Shown: positions 1 through 12,000, counted from the first letter of the stretch. The stretch is 64,000 nt of DNA from Apiotrichum sp. Y4204 (GCA_025531455.1 JAMYHL010000065.1:1-64000), one strand, 5' to 3'. A program made the numbers and translations. The notes: generated from the letters alone by a model not told the origin.

Positions 1-305
1 CCGTCAAGGACAAGTGGGTTGCGGACAACCTCATGCGCGCGTACTTTGCCCAAGAGCCCATCTCGCCCCCGGTAAGTAAAAGCCGAAGGTTGCCGCGTCA
101 GGAGTTCGGAGTCCGGTTCTGGGCCGAGCTACAGAGCTGCCAAGGTGCCCGGCTGGTGAGGAGGTGTAAGGACTCGGTGCCCTGCAGTGGAGAAGGCAGA
201 TGCTTACAAATTTTGGGGATCATTAGGACGGCAGAACGTGTGCTGACACGGCAGCTTCGCGGCGACACCGCGCGTGGATTCCAGAAGTACTACGAAGAAA
301 ACTAA
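1..305 (+). CDS. 3' end of an unidentified gene (5' part outside window)
   Basis: The frame is open from base 3 and reads a charged segment ending in ...AQEPISPP at base 71, followed by a good donor (GTAAGT at 72). The best acceptor is at 251-254, because a GCTGAC branch site lies just before it, as in other introns here. This gives a last exon 255-305 that reads LRGDTARGFQKYYEEN and stops at TAA. The intron would be 183 nt, long for this locus, so an alternative acceptor at 183-186 with a different tail is possible. The family is not recognised. Its short basic/aromatic tail and small last exon recall small mitochondrial proteins, but that is only an impression. It converges on NDUFAF7. Confidence 0.5.
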   Translation, partial: VKDKWVADNLMRAYFAQEPISPPVSKSRRLPRQEFGVRFWAELQSCQGARLVRRCKDSVPCSGEGRCLQILGIIRTAERVLTRQLRGDTARGFQKYYEEN

Positions 306-649
306 TTGCAATTGCATCATAACGCATCTTGTACAGGTAGAGGGGGCGCATTGTCCTCGGCAGTAGGCAGTCATGAAGTCACCATTCACATGCGAGTAGG
401 CCCCGTCTCTTCTCAATGATGACGGGTTGAGGTCCTTGAGACCGTATATGGAAATCCCCTACACGTGCGCCGACGGGCAGGAAGCCAGACAGATCATTAC
501 GCACAGTCTAAGTGCCATTGAGGGTCGCTAAGGGCATAGCACTGGAAGGGTCCTTTCATAGCCTTATTCCAGTGTGTCAGTATCGTGGCCTGCGACCAAT
601 TTTCCTATCCATGACAACACAGAATGTTCAACACCTAGATGCATTAATG
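306..649. other. Convergent intergenic region
   Basis: Sequence between the 3' ends of the partial gene and NDUFAF7. It should hold both 3' untranslated regions. I see no conserved element, RNA gene or repeat in it. Confidence 0.6.
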
Positions 650-2352
650 CTATGCCTTGACCGCCAATGGCGATTTGTTAGCGGGGAAGGGGTAAACGTC
701 TCCCTCCGCCGCGGGCCCGACACCAAAGCCCATGACTTGATACTGGCTGCCCATCCCCAAGTTGTCGATAAGCCTCTTGGCGCCCTTCTGGATACGGTCC
801 TTGGTGTCCTCATCTTTGGCCGACGCCATTAGCTTGGCCAGGCGAGGCTCGAGGCCCATGGAGAGCAGGAACTTTGACTGGGTGATGGGCCCAAAGGGAG
901 TGGCTGGGATTCAGTCTGCCGCCCTACCAGATTCAACGCACCTGTTCCTTTGAGAGATTCTTTGAGGTACGCAAAGTCGACATTGGCAGTCAGATCCGAC
1001 GATCCCGGTTCATCGAACACGTCCACGATAGAGTGCTTTCGGAAAGCCTGGTCCCATGTTAGCTAATCCCCCTTAGTAATTCAAAGTCACACTCACCCTG
1101 AAACTGGACGAGAACGACCTGTCTCCTCCATAGTCAACGACCAGACCCACACCACCATTCTTCATAACCTTCCCAAGGCTGTGGATCATATGTGATGAGT
1201 CAGGGGAAATCTCCATTCGGCTTCCAATGGGCAGATTGGAGTATCGTGATGACGCCGCTGGTAGAAGAGTGGAGAGGGGACTGGATTCGCGGTCAAGCGC
1301 GAGGGAGAATCTTGCATTCTTGGCGGCAGGCAGGCTTTCGGTCAGCAATCAGTAGGTCAATAGCCGTCGTACTAAGATGGATTGCGCGCCACTCGAACCT
1401 CTCGGAAGCCATCTTCAGTGCGCTTGTCGTCAGCCTTGGTTTTTCAGACCGCATACCTGGAGAACGTGGATCGGAAGAGCATCGAAGAACTCGTGCGCGA
1501 TTGCCATTGTAAAGACATCGGCTGGGATGTTAGCTACGAGACCGGCTCGAGATAAGCCACTTACATTCAGATTCGGACATGTCGTCGATGTGGTCCTCCC
1601 AGTAAAGTTTAGCCCCAGTTATTCCAGCTTGGCGCGCAAGAGTCTCGCGCTGAACGTCCCGCAGGTTCTTGCTGCTCTCCACAAGGTGCACCGAGTCGAT
1701 ATTGAGCTGGCCCAACGAGTTAAAAGTCTGCAGCGGGTCAGCGAGCCGCAGCGATTTAGCATCCTTCTGCCACTCACCCGAAGAACATCGTTCATCAGAG
1801 TTCCACGACCGGGACCAAGCTCAATGATTCGGCAGCGGGCGGGGCTCCCAGCCGCCATCCATCTTGTCAGGAGCCAGATCGCCACCAGCTGATATGTGGT
1901 TAGCTGTGCCCGGGCGCAGGTCCAGCTTACTTCTCCAAAGATCTGGCTAATTTCTGGAGACGTAATAAAGTCTCCCTTCTTGCCAAAGACATCTCCTTGC
2001 GAGTAGTAGCCCAAGGTCGGGTGGGTTAGACACAGCTGCATGTACCGCGCTACCGGCATCGGTCCGGTTGCCTGCAAGAGTTAACAAACACATGTTCACA
2101 TTCCACAGGCGAAAGGCCATATGAGCAATTCAGCCAACTCACGACAATAGAGTCATCAATGATTTGAGCAAGAGAAGGACTCTCGCCTTTCGGCGGAGAC
2201 GCCTTGGCCAAGTTCTCGGACCGGACCCAACTCGAGGTTGACAGTGGTGCCGCAGCAGCAGCATACGGCGTTGGCCTGGCGGCGAAACGGCGAGTCGAGC
2301 CGAGAAAGAGCTTCGAGCTGGACGCGAGGATCTTAGCCGTACGCGTAGACAT
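650..2352 (-). CDS. NDUFAF7: NDUFAF7/MidA-type mitochondrial protein-arginine methyltransferase (complex I assembly)
   Basis: NDUFAF7 symmetrically dimethylates an arginine of the 49-kDa complex I subunit in the mitochondrial matrix. The start at 2352 gives an N-terminus rich in Arg, Ser and Ala with no acidic residues ([16 protein letters not shown]...), a good mitochondrial targeting peptide. Next come the family's opening motif ([21 protein letters not shown]) with the [15 protein letters not shown] signature, and then the SAM-binding motif [17 protein letters not shown]. The C-terminal exon ends ...[10 protein letters not shown] with TAG at 650. Several short introns interrupt the gene, so no single frame covers it. 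It faces the bZIP gene across a 400-bp shared upstream region. Family identity is secure; internal exon borders were not all worked out. Confidence 0.88.
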
Positions 2353-2752
2353 CTTGGTAGCCCCGATGATCGTTGTCTCTTCTTGGGTGTTGTTGAGATG
2401 TGAGGGGACCAAGAGATTGGTCGCGACGAGATCGGAAAAGATCAAGACCGACAACAGCCAAAGTGGAGGTCGAGCAAGAAAATTTACGTAATTGATGGAT
2501 GTTTGCGTGCACTGAATGTGGTCGCACGGTCGCGTCTTGTTTGTGTTTTGTGACCCAGAGAATCCAGAGGAACTTGGTCGTATCCGTTCCATCCATCACG
2601 TTGATTACATCCTTATCACCATCATACCCTTCACAATCCATCCGCACATCGGTCGACGTCTCTGCACCTCGATCTATCCTTGTCTTGTTTCGCCTTCAGC
2701 AACGTATTGCTTAATCGCTTGAACAATTGCAGCCTTCGATCACCTCAACAAA
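2353..2752. promoter_or_regulatory. Divergent upstream region of NDUFAF7 and the bZIP gene
   Basis: 400 bp separate the two start codons. The bZIP-proximal half (about 2590-2740) is pyrimidine-rich on the plus strand, typical of leaders in this window. No TATA box or clear operator could be assigned. Confidence 0.5.
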
Positions 2753-3710
2753 ATGGAGCTGTTTCCTCCAGAGTTTTCGCACCCGAACGTCCCCGTGCCG
2801 GGCGACGGCAACGACGACACTGCAATGGCACAAGCCGCCCTTGAGGCGCAGTCGCAGCACGCAACTCCAAACGAGACGCTTTCGGAGAACAATCTCGATG
2901 GCGCTTCAACCTCGGAAACCCCACTACGCGGAAAAGCGGCCACGCAGGGGTTGACGCAGGAGGAGAAGAAGGAGCGGCAGAAGCAGCAGAACCGGCGAGC
3001 TGCGGAGCGGAGCAGGAACAAAAAGCGGGAAGAACTGTGAGACAGGTTTGAGAGAGCTTTGAGGCTGACGCTTTCAGTACCGCGCTTGAGATGACCGTAA
3101 ACAACATCCAGGACGAGAATCAACGCCTGCGGGCACGGCTTGCTTCACTATTGGCCAGCAGACCCAGCGACGCTGCCCAATCTACTGGCGAAGCTGACGC
3201 CCCGATGCCAACTGGCATTGACTATACCGGTCTCGCGAAGCTACAGTCGGAGCTCGCCGAGGCAAAAGCAACACTGCTTCAACGCGAGCTTGACCTGTCT
3301 AACGCCCAAGGACACGACACTGAGGATGGCGACGGTGCGCGTGCAGCATTGCTGTCAAGTACCGCGAACCTGCAATCTGTACAGGCAGAGGTGAAGACAC
3401 TCCAATCCCTAATCGCCCATCTCAGGTCAGAGCGCGATACGTTTTCCCGGCAACGTGATGTTCTCTCTCGTGAGCTCGACGCCCGTCGTGTTCTCCGCGA
3501 AACTGTTGGCGAGATCCCTGGCGGCAATGCAAGGGCAGCTGGTGTAGAGCGCGCACTCTTGGATCTGCGTTCTTTGGTTGACGGTGTGCTGAAGACGTGG
3601 GAGCAGGTGAGCTTACTGCGCGTGAACCCAAGCTGACTTCTCAACAGTCATCTATGCTTCCCTCACATCGCATTGAGGAAAACGAAGCAGAACCAGGGCT
3701 GGAGCAGTAG
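2753..3710 (+). CDS. bZIP transcription factor
   Basis: A nuclear DNA-binding protein of about 290 residues. Exon 1 (2753-3036) encodes an acidic leader and then a basic region containing KKERQKQQNRRAAERSRNKK, whose N-x7-R core (NRRAAERSR) is the bZIP DNA-contact motif. Intron 1 (3037-3077, 41 nt) falls just after the basic region. Exon 2 (3078-3606) continues with a leucine zipper (LTALEMTVNNIQDENQRLR) and more predicted coiled coil around residues 150-220. A second 41-nt intron (3607-3647) precedes a short last exon that ends in TAG at 3710. The zipper is short, only about three heptads. Which bZIP subfamily (Hac1-, Gcn4- or Yap-like) it belongs to cannot be told here; no Yap-type cysteine-rich domain is visible. 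Confidence 0.88.
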
Positions 3711-3811
3711 TAGTGTAGGCAGCTGTCGTAGCTATGCCCGAACGGCGATACCATAATAACATCCATGCTCTCTGTATTACAATGTAGACTCATCTGTGAA
3801 GCGACCCGGTA

Positions 3812-5163
3812 TCACTTGTCCAACGACGCCACGCGCTCTTCGAGTGCTTTGATACGTCCCTGTACCGCCTCCCAGTTGTTGGCGATTCCCGACAGAGACT
3901 CTGTAATGCCTTGTTGTACACCCGAGACGATAGATCGAAGCTCATGCTCCTCCTCCGTCACGTTGCGGTCAGCGGATTGAAGCTCACGCAAGTCGGCGGC
4001 AACGCCGAGCGCCTCTGCGTGCAAGGTCGACAGGCTGCGAAGTCTTGCCAGAAGGGGAGGGATAATGGGGATGAGTGGGTCGATTCGAGGAAGAAGCGCG
4101 AAGAGGGACTGAAGCGCCTCCTGATCAATGTTCGGTGCAGCTGTTGAGGCCGACCGATCCGCGGTGACAGCACCGCTGACGCGACGGGAAGCCGCAGAAG
4201 CTCGATCCAGATCCACAAGAAGAAGCTTGACACGGCGGGCTATTGAGTCGAGCTGGCGCGGTTGGGTAAGCACATTCAGGACATGATCCATGCGATGGAT
4301 GGTGTCGACAAGGGAGGGGGCAGCCTGGATTCTGTGTCAGTAACGCGGAAGGTGCGCAATGACGACAAAGCTCACCTCTCCAGACTCAGTAACCCCAATC
4401 TGCTGCTCAAGAGACGCCAGTCGCCGGTCAATATCTTCAGCGTGTACGACGTTTGTACTCGGTTGGGGAGACGCCATGACTGGTGTCGACCCTTCGACTT
4501 CGGCCTTCTCGAGCTGTTGCAGACGTGCCTGCCAGTCTACCGTCTGCCGCGACGTGGGCCCACCCAGCTCCCCTCCAGAAAGACCGCTGAGCTTCTCTTT
4601 CAGAAGTGAGAGCTCAGTCACCATGTCCACTTTCTGTCTTGAGGGCAGGACTGAGCGTCGTTTGGGTAGTGATTTCGCCTCAGAAGTGCCGGCTGCAAGA
4701 GCATTGGGATTTGAGCTGATCTCCTGTTCCAGCTGTGCTGCTTCCGCCTGCAGACGCCTCAATCGCGCAAGAGGTGTTTCTTTCGGCAACGAGATTGCGT
4801 CGGTTTTACCTGGGAGAGATCAGAACAATTCGATGGCATTGCAGCCGGCCGACTCACGAGAGGAACGAAACTTGCTGTCGACTTGTCTACGCGAAGGCAA
4901 ACCACCAGTGTCGATCTCGTTCGAGGTGCCTGGTACCGCCGCTTTCCGAGACTCCTCTTCATTCTCGTCCTCCTTTTGAGCGTCAGCGACAGTAGAGAGT
5001 AACACGGCCGATGTTCACTCACTCGGCGATGAGTCAGCTCCGGCTCGTCGGGTGTCTCGAACACATCCGGAGCCGAATCCTGGGATCAGTGTCAGCGTCG
5101 GGTCGATGACGAAAACAAGCTGATACTCACAATGTCTGGTAGACCGGAATACTTGCCCGACAT
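3812..5163 (-). CDS. DCTN2: Dynamitin, dynactin p50 subunit
   Basis: This is the dynactin shoulder subunit that helps couple cytoplasmic dynein to cargo. The start at 5163 gives MSGKYSGLPDI, then an intron, then DSAPDVFETPDEPE, which matches the family's N-terminal pattern K-Y-x-x-L-P-(G/D)-I followed by PDVxET. The rest is mostly coiled coil: PLARLRRLQAEAAQLEQEI and DIDRRLASLEQQIGV in the middle, then IKALEERVASLDK at the end, with a stop at 3812. The intron after the second exon is GTGAGTGAA...AAAAG with a CTGAC branch. The gene is tail-to-tail with the bZIP gene, 101 bp apart. Only the short N-terminal exon depends on a splice model. Confidence 0.9.
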
Positions 5164-5775
5164 CCTGGGCGAGTCTATACAAGGTCGGCTGTTGTCGATG
5201 GGAGATTGCGAACGCCGGAGAATAATAAAGGTGAAAGGCTGTGTTCGTGATGTGGAGAGTGGTGTGTAGAGTATTGATCGCACGCTTGTGAAGGATGTCT
5301 CGATTCGATGTGTGGTGATCAGTGCGCGCGCTCGTCCAGCTCGGTACTCGTACTCGTCCGGTCCAGCTCATCGATAGACCATGACGCGCCGTGTTTCGCG
5401 TCGCGACCGGGGGGGGGGGGTGTGGTTTGGTGACACGATTATCATTAATACGTCCTCCTGGTTTACCGTCTATTCGAATCATTATGCAGGATGCATTAGT
5501 ATCCGGAGGAAGTGTGTTACAAACTACTCTGGTGTCATTAGGAGGTTTTATAATGTCATCCCTCTCGGTCATCGCCGCATGCCCCCTCCATCACGCTGCT
5601 GCTCATGCTCTCCAGATCTTCCAGATCTCCATGCTCTTGCCATTGACGAGGACACGTAGAGCAGGCCCGGGGCAGTCAGAGCAAGTACAGGGAATATCAG
5701 GATACATCATACACACATGAGTTTCACCCCTAGCTGCTGTGGGTGTTAAAAGGATGGAGGTCGAGAAACGACATG
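5164..5775. other. Intergenic region with a 12-base G run
   Basis: Lies upstream of dynamitin and downstream of the FRA10AC1-like gene. It contains an uninterrupted run of 12 G at 5409-5420. No gene, RNA or promoter motif could be supported. Confidence 0.5.
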
Positions 5776-6520
5776 CTACTTGTACTCCCGCCGTGGGGTT
5801 GATCTAGCTCTATCACGATCGCCCCGACTGGGGCTACGACTCGTGTTTCTACCGCGACGGCTCCCGTAGTCCGACTTGCTCTTGGTCTCTTCATGGTATC
5901 CCCTCGTTCTCCTTCCATCGTCATCGCGGCCCCGCTCACGATCACGGTCGCGAACACGGTCACGGTCACGGTCACGGCCACTATCATGGTCACGTTCGGC
6001 ATGAGGCTTCCACTCCAGCTTGGCGGAACATCTTGGACAGAGGCGCACTTTCACGAGGCACTCCTTGCGCGCATCGTGCTCCTCGTACGCAAAAGGCAGT
6101 TCAAAGGCTCGAAGCGCTCGGGGATCGAAAGAATCGGGATCGGCAGGATCCGTGGATGGCTTGTGGTTCGGACAGCGCAGAGAACCACACGTCTCGTCGC
6201 CAATAGCCTCGACCACCTCGGTAGCCGTTCGCCACCTGAGCGCGAACCGCTTTGATTTAAAGTGCTTGAGATCAATCTGAACACGTTAGACAGAGTACTG
6301 CTGGAGGCATATCCAGCACACCTACCAATGCGTACTCCCGGAAAAGTTTGCTTTCATACGCCCGCGCAAGCCGTTCTTCCCATGACACATCCTGAGGTTC
6401 TTCGTCGTCGCGCACGAAACTGCGGTTAGCCAGCGGGCAAGCGACGCAGCGCCCTAAGCACAACACGCACCGATGGTGCTTTTTTAGCACGTCCCATTCT
6501 GATGACCTCGATGGCTGCAT
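5776..6520 (-). CDS. FRA10AC1: FRA10AC1-like protein (probable spliceosome-associated factor)
   Basis: The exons join into DVLKKHHR-FVRDDEEPQDVSWEERLARAYESKLFREYAL, then IDLKHFKSKRFALRWR, then CGSLRCPNHK, then ELPFAYEEHDARKECLVKVRLCPRCSAKL. This is the FRA10AC1 core: the (D/E)EP.(M/V)(T/S)WE and KLF(K/R)EY motifs, a CG...CPNH half and a CPRC half that together look like a zinc-binding site. The C-terminus is low-complexity Arg-Asp and Ser-Arg rich, as in splicing factors, and is encoded by a CACGGT-type 6-bp repeat. Introns with clear borders lie near 6428-6475 and 6277-6325. The true start is uncertain: 6520 is the nearest in-frame ATG, and the frame stays open further upstream, so an additional 5' exon is likely. 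Confidence 0.75.
5937..5988 (+). repeat. 6-bp CACGGT-type coding repeat
   Basis: Imperfect tandem CACGGT/CGCGAA units encode the alternating Arg-Asp tract of the FRA10AC1-like C-terminus on the other strand. It probably varies in length between strains. Confidence 0.6.
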
Positions 6521-8125
6521 CGGGAAAAAGTCGCGGGATCGCGAGGCCAGGGGATCGGGCGTCGGACGTTGGGGGGTGCGGAATACACGAGGCAATTTGT
6601 CGCCATGCGTTCCACGGAGCCGACTTTCGTTCTCGAGCAAAGGTAGTTGCAAACGAACGTGCGGAAGATGTGTTGTGATTGGGGGCAACTGTCGGATGTC
6701 AAGATGGAATGAGAATGGTGACTGTGGACAGGCCGCACAGGAAAACCCCAGGAAAGGGATGAAATGAAGGAAGAAAGGAAAGAAAAGGAAAAAGCCAAGG
6801 CAAGATTCAAGATGTGAGTGTGTGTATGCAACGAGGACAAGGATATCGTAGATACGCATGTAGATGTGCCTTGCAATGTTGTTGTTGTCGCCGCACAAGC
6901 CGTGCGCCGCGGCTTAGCCGTCTCGTCTTCGCAACCACGCGGTTCAGGATGTACCATAACCGGGAGCAGCCCATCCGAGAGCCAGAACCACAGCCACCAT
7001 CATACACAGGCTCGAACAAACGAGGTGAACAACCGCCTCAAGGTGCGAAGGAGTGACATCTCGAGGGTAGCAGCAAATGACGACAGGTTGCAAGGACCGC
7101 GCACTGTTGCTACAGGGGCATCAAGCTTGTCGCTGTGGCGTCGAGGCCTGCCGAGTGACAAAGCGTTGCAGAGCATGCAGAGCGACAATGTGCGACATGA
7201 GGAGTGCAAAATGTCAGTGAGTCAGGAGCGCAAAGCGGGCGCCTGCGGCGCACATGCCCCAAACATCCGGCAGCCGCGCGGACACCACGCCTCTTGTGGT
7301 CCCTATGTCGCCCTTGCATGTGCACTGCCGCTACGCGCTACGCCGTCCTAGCTTGCCTCGTTGCTGCAGTGTGTGCCTGCTGCCGGCCCTTACTCGAGCA
7401 TGTCCGAGCGCCGAGCAGCGGCTCGAGCAACCAGGCTGGACGACGGACCGAGGCCAGAAGTAGAAGGGATGGGATCGATGAGACATGGTCGATGCCAGGT
7501 CGCCAGGGCGCTGGGCGTCTGGCATGGGATGAGTGGAATCAAGCACGGAGCGCGGGAGCGCGGTTGAACACGGGCATGTGCGGGCATCGGCATGGCGACG
7601 CCAGGTCGATAAGTGACATGCAAAGGAGAAACAATGCTCGCCGTGGGCGCCGGTGCGCGGTGCGCCATGCCTTGCAGGAGATCAGGAGATCAGGAGTAGA
7701 GTATCAGAGTGGAGCACAACCACTCGGCAGTCATTTAACTGCCTGCCGACCACAACGTCCATCACCTCGCTTGCATACCAATTGTAGTCCTTGTTGTTTT
7801 CTCACTTCACCTTCACCTTCAACGACCATCAAGTGTATATCGTCCTGTTGATCACCGAGATCCCCCTTGTTGTGTTTCCATTGCCGCCCAGAACACGTCG
7901 CTTGTCGTTGCCCATCACACCCAGTTTCCACTCCCACTCCCACACCCGGCATTCCTGTCCACAGTCTTTGCTCGACATGGTCGTTTCCCAGCACCCACTT
8001 GCACATCATCTCCCATAGCCTAGACTCTTGCATTGCCGCTCTCCCGACAACGCACTTGGCTGCCACTGCCATCTCTCTCCTCACCGGTCGCTCGTCTTTG
8101 CCTCTCGAGTCGGCTCCCATCCGTC
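6521..8125. other. 1.6-kb region between divergent genes
   Basis: Lies between the FRA10AC1-like gene (minus) and the small orphan gene (plus). The right part (about 7780-8125) is C/T-rich and looks like the leader of the orphan gene. Upstream, 6900-7700 contains several overlapping open frames on both strands with Arg/Cys/His-rich translations and no recognisable domain; I read these as chance frames in GC-rich DNA. An extra 5' exon of the FRA10AC1-like gene may lie at 6530-6720. Confidence 0.45.
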
Positions 8126-8505
8126 ATGGCCGACTTCTCCGGTTCCGATGGGAGCGAGGGTCCCCCGCCTCTGTCCGAGTTTGATAAACAACGGTTACGC
8201 TACTTTGCGCGAGAAGCATTCGAGCTGCTGTGCGATATGGAAGATCGTGTAAGTTACCGAGCCTCGCCGTTCACTGGGAACAAACACGACTCACACCACT
8301 GCAGACAATGGCGCTGGGCGACGTATGTGCCGAGCTGCGCGCCATGGATTGCGAGTCCCACCTCCTCGACGAGGTCATCATCTTCATGCTCCAATCGCGT
8401 TTAATAGAACTCTTCAAGGAGAAGCACTCTGACGACTGTTGGATGCGCGCACTGCCGTCTGCACACATCGGATTCCTCCTCCCTCCAACTTTCGGCTCAT
8501 CTTGA
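8126..8505 (+). CDS. Small orphan protein (about 107 residues)
   Basis: Two exons, 8126-8248 and 8305-8505, are joined by a 56-nt intron (GTAAGT...CACTGCAG) in phase 0. The product starts MADFSGSDGSEGPPPLSEFD and continues with predicted amphipathic helices (KQRLRYFAREAFELLCDMED, then MALGDVCAELRAMDCESHLL and FMLQSRLIELFKEKHSDDCW). It has no signal peptide or membrane segment. The start follows a long pyrimidine-rich leader, and the sense of the splice supports a real gene. I do not recognise a family. The helical, acidic-start character suggests a small subunit of a larger assembly, but no function is assigned. It converges with the Zn2Cys6 gene. Confidence 0.6.
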
Positions 8506-9074
8506 TCTAAACCCAAACTACTCGCAACCTCTCTACATTCACAACCGCGCACCCGATCGAGACGCACATGTAAATACTGTTCCTCATCTTTGTCCCCGTA
8601 CAGCCGGCGGACTTCCTTGTAACCATGCATCTTTGGCTGCACATGCTACATGCAGCACTGCGTTGGCGTTTCAAATTAAGCGCCCTCCCCTCGCTCCTCG
8701 TGCACTGGCCACTGCAGTGGATCACCGACTGTACAACAATGTACTTGTATAGAACCTCCTGGCGACACTATTGCCGGTTAGTACATGCGCTTGCGAGCAA
8801 GAGCAGCTGTTGATGGCGAGCTCCCAAGGCCATTAAGTAGATAAACACCAGCGACCCGTCCGGTCAAGCCGGTCAATGCAATCAATCATATATAAATGCT
8901 ACCCGATACCTGCCAGCATCTCCACCACTACCACGCCTCCGCACCAGCATCCCCCGAGTCTGGCAAGGCGAACTGGTACGTTGCACTCGATGCGGTTCCG
9001 GACGGCAAGAACATGTTTGCCAGTCTATTCGGCATCAGTAGGAAGAAGGAGGAACAGCCACGAATTATCGGTAC
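8506..9074. other. Convergent intergenic region with a lone TATA-like box
   Basis: Holds the 3' ends of the orphan gene and the Zn2Cys6 gene. A TATATAAAT sequence sits at 8889-8897, although no gene starts just downstream on either strand. Nothing else is recognised. Confidence 0.5.
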
Positions 9075-12000
9075 TCACTCCAGTGGGAGAAATAGCGAAT
9101 CTGAACCATCGACAGGTAGTCCCAGGTCGGCCAGGCTCTGGTTCCGTCAGACTCGAATCACTTTTCGTACACTCACGTTGTCTTGCAACCATGTCGGAAG
9201 GTTACTGGGACTCAGTTGGCTGGGCCAGGCGAAGCCGTCCCGTGTGTCGCCGAATAATGGCCAGGTCTCGCTGTTCACACCTTCTCCGATGCCCTCGCCA
9301 ATCTGAGGAAGACTCAATAGAGTCTGAAGACCGCCGTCAAGCTCACCCACGGCTTCTGGGCCATTGTTGGGGTTGCTTGGTAGCGTCTCATTTGGCTGTG
9401 CCGCTCCCGGAGGAGTTCCTGGAACCGTGGATACCGCTCCTCGCTTGTGTCGGAAGTTGGCAAGCATGAGTCTTAATGTCAGGGCATACCGCTCGGCGAA
9501 ACACTCTGCGGACAGCACATGCGCAACTTCGGACACTTGAGAGGTTAAAGTGGGGAGGGAGATGGTGTTAGGATAGAGCATGGCTATCTTGAACAAGAAG
9601 ACCGCTGCAAAGGCAATGGTCGCCAACTGGTCGTGCGTGGCATCTACATGTCAGTGCCACTGATCTGCTTCCTTCACTGAACCGCAATGCACATACATTT
9701 GAGATGTCGGCGGAGGTTTTCGGCATTCAAAAAAATGTGGACGCACTTCATAGCAGCATCCTTGGCACGGAGCGCCAACTCCCGTTGCTCTCGAGACAAC
9801 TGACCGAGTTAGCAATGCTATGGGCAATGTCACTCACCTTGTCCCATTGGCATCCTCGGAGAGCCACGCAGACAGTCCATATTTGCGCGTACAGGAGATC
9901 AACCTCGAGTAATCGGACAAGCACACTGTCCTCATCGTGCTTTGCTCGGTGTATATCGTGCCATTCCGAATACCACGTCTGCAAGTCGCCAAAGATCTTG
10001 TGCACGAATGTCAGTGCATCGGCGTCGACTTTGCCGTGAAGAGGGGTGAGGTGTTCTAACACTCGAACTGTAGACCGTTAGCATTGACAACACCCAAGAT
10101 GGGGCACATACTCCGAATCTTAACCAGCTCTACGCGCGCCACAAGGCTGGCATCTGTCTCTGACACCATGGGATGCGATCTGCATGTTAGTGACAAGCCT
10201 ATCGCCTTAACACTCACAATAGAACTCGGGCAGCACGCACCGACGAATCGTCGCGAAGGAGTAGCGGTTTGCCTGTTCCCAAACTGGATCTATTGGACAT
10301 TAGAAACTCGACATTACCAAAGCACCCACAGATGTTCGTGCAACCAACAATTCAGCCAGATCCTCGCACTGACGACTGTCCCGGTTAGCGACTCAGCGAG
10401 GAAGACGCCTACCTAGATCTCTCTCCTCGGCCTCGGTGCGCTCCTCGGAGTTTGTGTCCGCGAGATTGTCGAGAGCACGGTGCAAGTTCATGTCAAGACC
10501 CATGCGAAAGGCGTGACCACAAGGAAGCCAACTGTACTGGCTCCAGACACTCAAAATGAGCATCGCCATTACGGCCTCCTTGCGCACAATCGGTCCAAAC
10601 AGCGTCGATCTTGCAATTCCCTGCGCTTCCTCCAGACAGCGATGGAATGTTTCACCTAGAGGTCCATTCCCAGCCCGAATCTTAGCCGCGACGGCCAGCA
10701 AACCTTGTATCGTCAGCTAGGCAAAGCTGCACAACGCCTTACCGTTTGTAGAGAATGGTGTGCGCTCGATGTAGCTCTCATACACATCATACGATCTATC
10801 CCAAAGCGGAACAAAGTAATGGCACCCTGTAAAGAAGATGTCCCACAATTCCCTGGCCTCGGCTTCTGAGACAAGCCCCTTTGTAACCACGTCCGGAAAC
10901 GGGTTGCGAGGGGTCGGGTCGGGCTTGGTTTGCTTCTTGACTCGAAGATGGATGCTTTGTCCATGTGATCGCTTACGTTTTCTGTTCCAGCCACGATCCT
11001 CCCCGCCGCTCTCATAGGAGTGTTGGCGGGACGATGGGTCGTCCACCGAGAGTTGGCTTCCGTTGGCCAGTGCAGCGGCTTGGTCTGCCGCGTTTGCCAA
11101 AGTCTGAAGGGCCTGGATGGGCGCCACCATGGACGAAGAAGGGACAGCGGCATCTGACGCAGCTGAATGGCTCGACGATGACCGTGATGATCGACGGGAA
11201 TGGCTAGGGGACGGCGGGGCCGATGAAACCGGGATGATGCCGTATGTCCCGAACCGATGATTCTTCGATGTCAGAGGTGAACTAAACCCCAGTCCAGGTA
11301 CTTACAGGCGGTGCGAAACCAGGCAGCTTGGGCCACTGTTTGTCTGATGTTGCTTCCTTGGTATTCGAGAGGTGCCTACCGCCAGCGACACCTGTACTCT
11401 CCGGATTGGAGAAGACCAGCCCTGAAGCCGGCGCCGAAGCAACCGATGGCGATGTCGAGGTAAAAACGGGAGACGTTGTGGATGGAAACGCATTAGGGAT
11501 CGACGCAATTGGCGACGCGTCACTTGAGGCCATGTAGGCCGGGCCTGGTGCAGCTGTTGATATGGATGGGTTGTTTCCACCTTGCGGGAGGATTGACAGG
11601 ATCTGTTGGAGCTACATGATCAGAATGCGGAATTTGTTCCGACCACCATCACCCACCGCCGTCTGAATCTGAGTTTGGCCATTTGCTAACTCTCGGACGC
11701 TCTTCTCCAACGAGGTGACTCTCCCTTCGGCATCCCAATGCCCATTTTGGCCGTCATTCCGAGACCGCTCGCGCCGGTCTGAAGCCTTTTCAAAGACACA
11801 CGGAATGTCGTTAAGGAGACATCTCCGACATGCTTGATTTACACCGGTGGGGTCGCCCTCGCATCGATTCTTGCCCTTCCGGCCTGTACAGGGGTCAGTA
11901 TCAACGCGGAAATCAGTTCTTTCTCCACCTACAAGCAACACATGCGCGGCTGCCGCGCTTGCCGGTGGCACCGCCTGCGGTGAACATGCCAGGAGCAACT

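Noticed and set aside
1377..1892. 171-codon plus-strand open frame
   Set aside because: Lies antisense to the NDUFAF7 exons; its translation is basic and without domains.
5409..5420. G12 run as a quadruplex or recombination signal
   Set aside because: A single homopolymer without additional G tracts; may also be a length artefact of sequencing.
6484..6957. 157-codon minus-strand frame near the FRA10AC1-like 5' end
   Set aside because: Different frame from the conserved exons; part of it could be an upstream exon, but no splice model is convincing.
7204..7851. 215-codon plus-strand open frame in the gap before the orphan gene
   Set aside because: Arg/Cys/His-rich composition, overlaps frames on both strands, and no domain or splice support.
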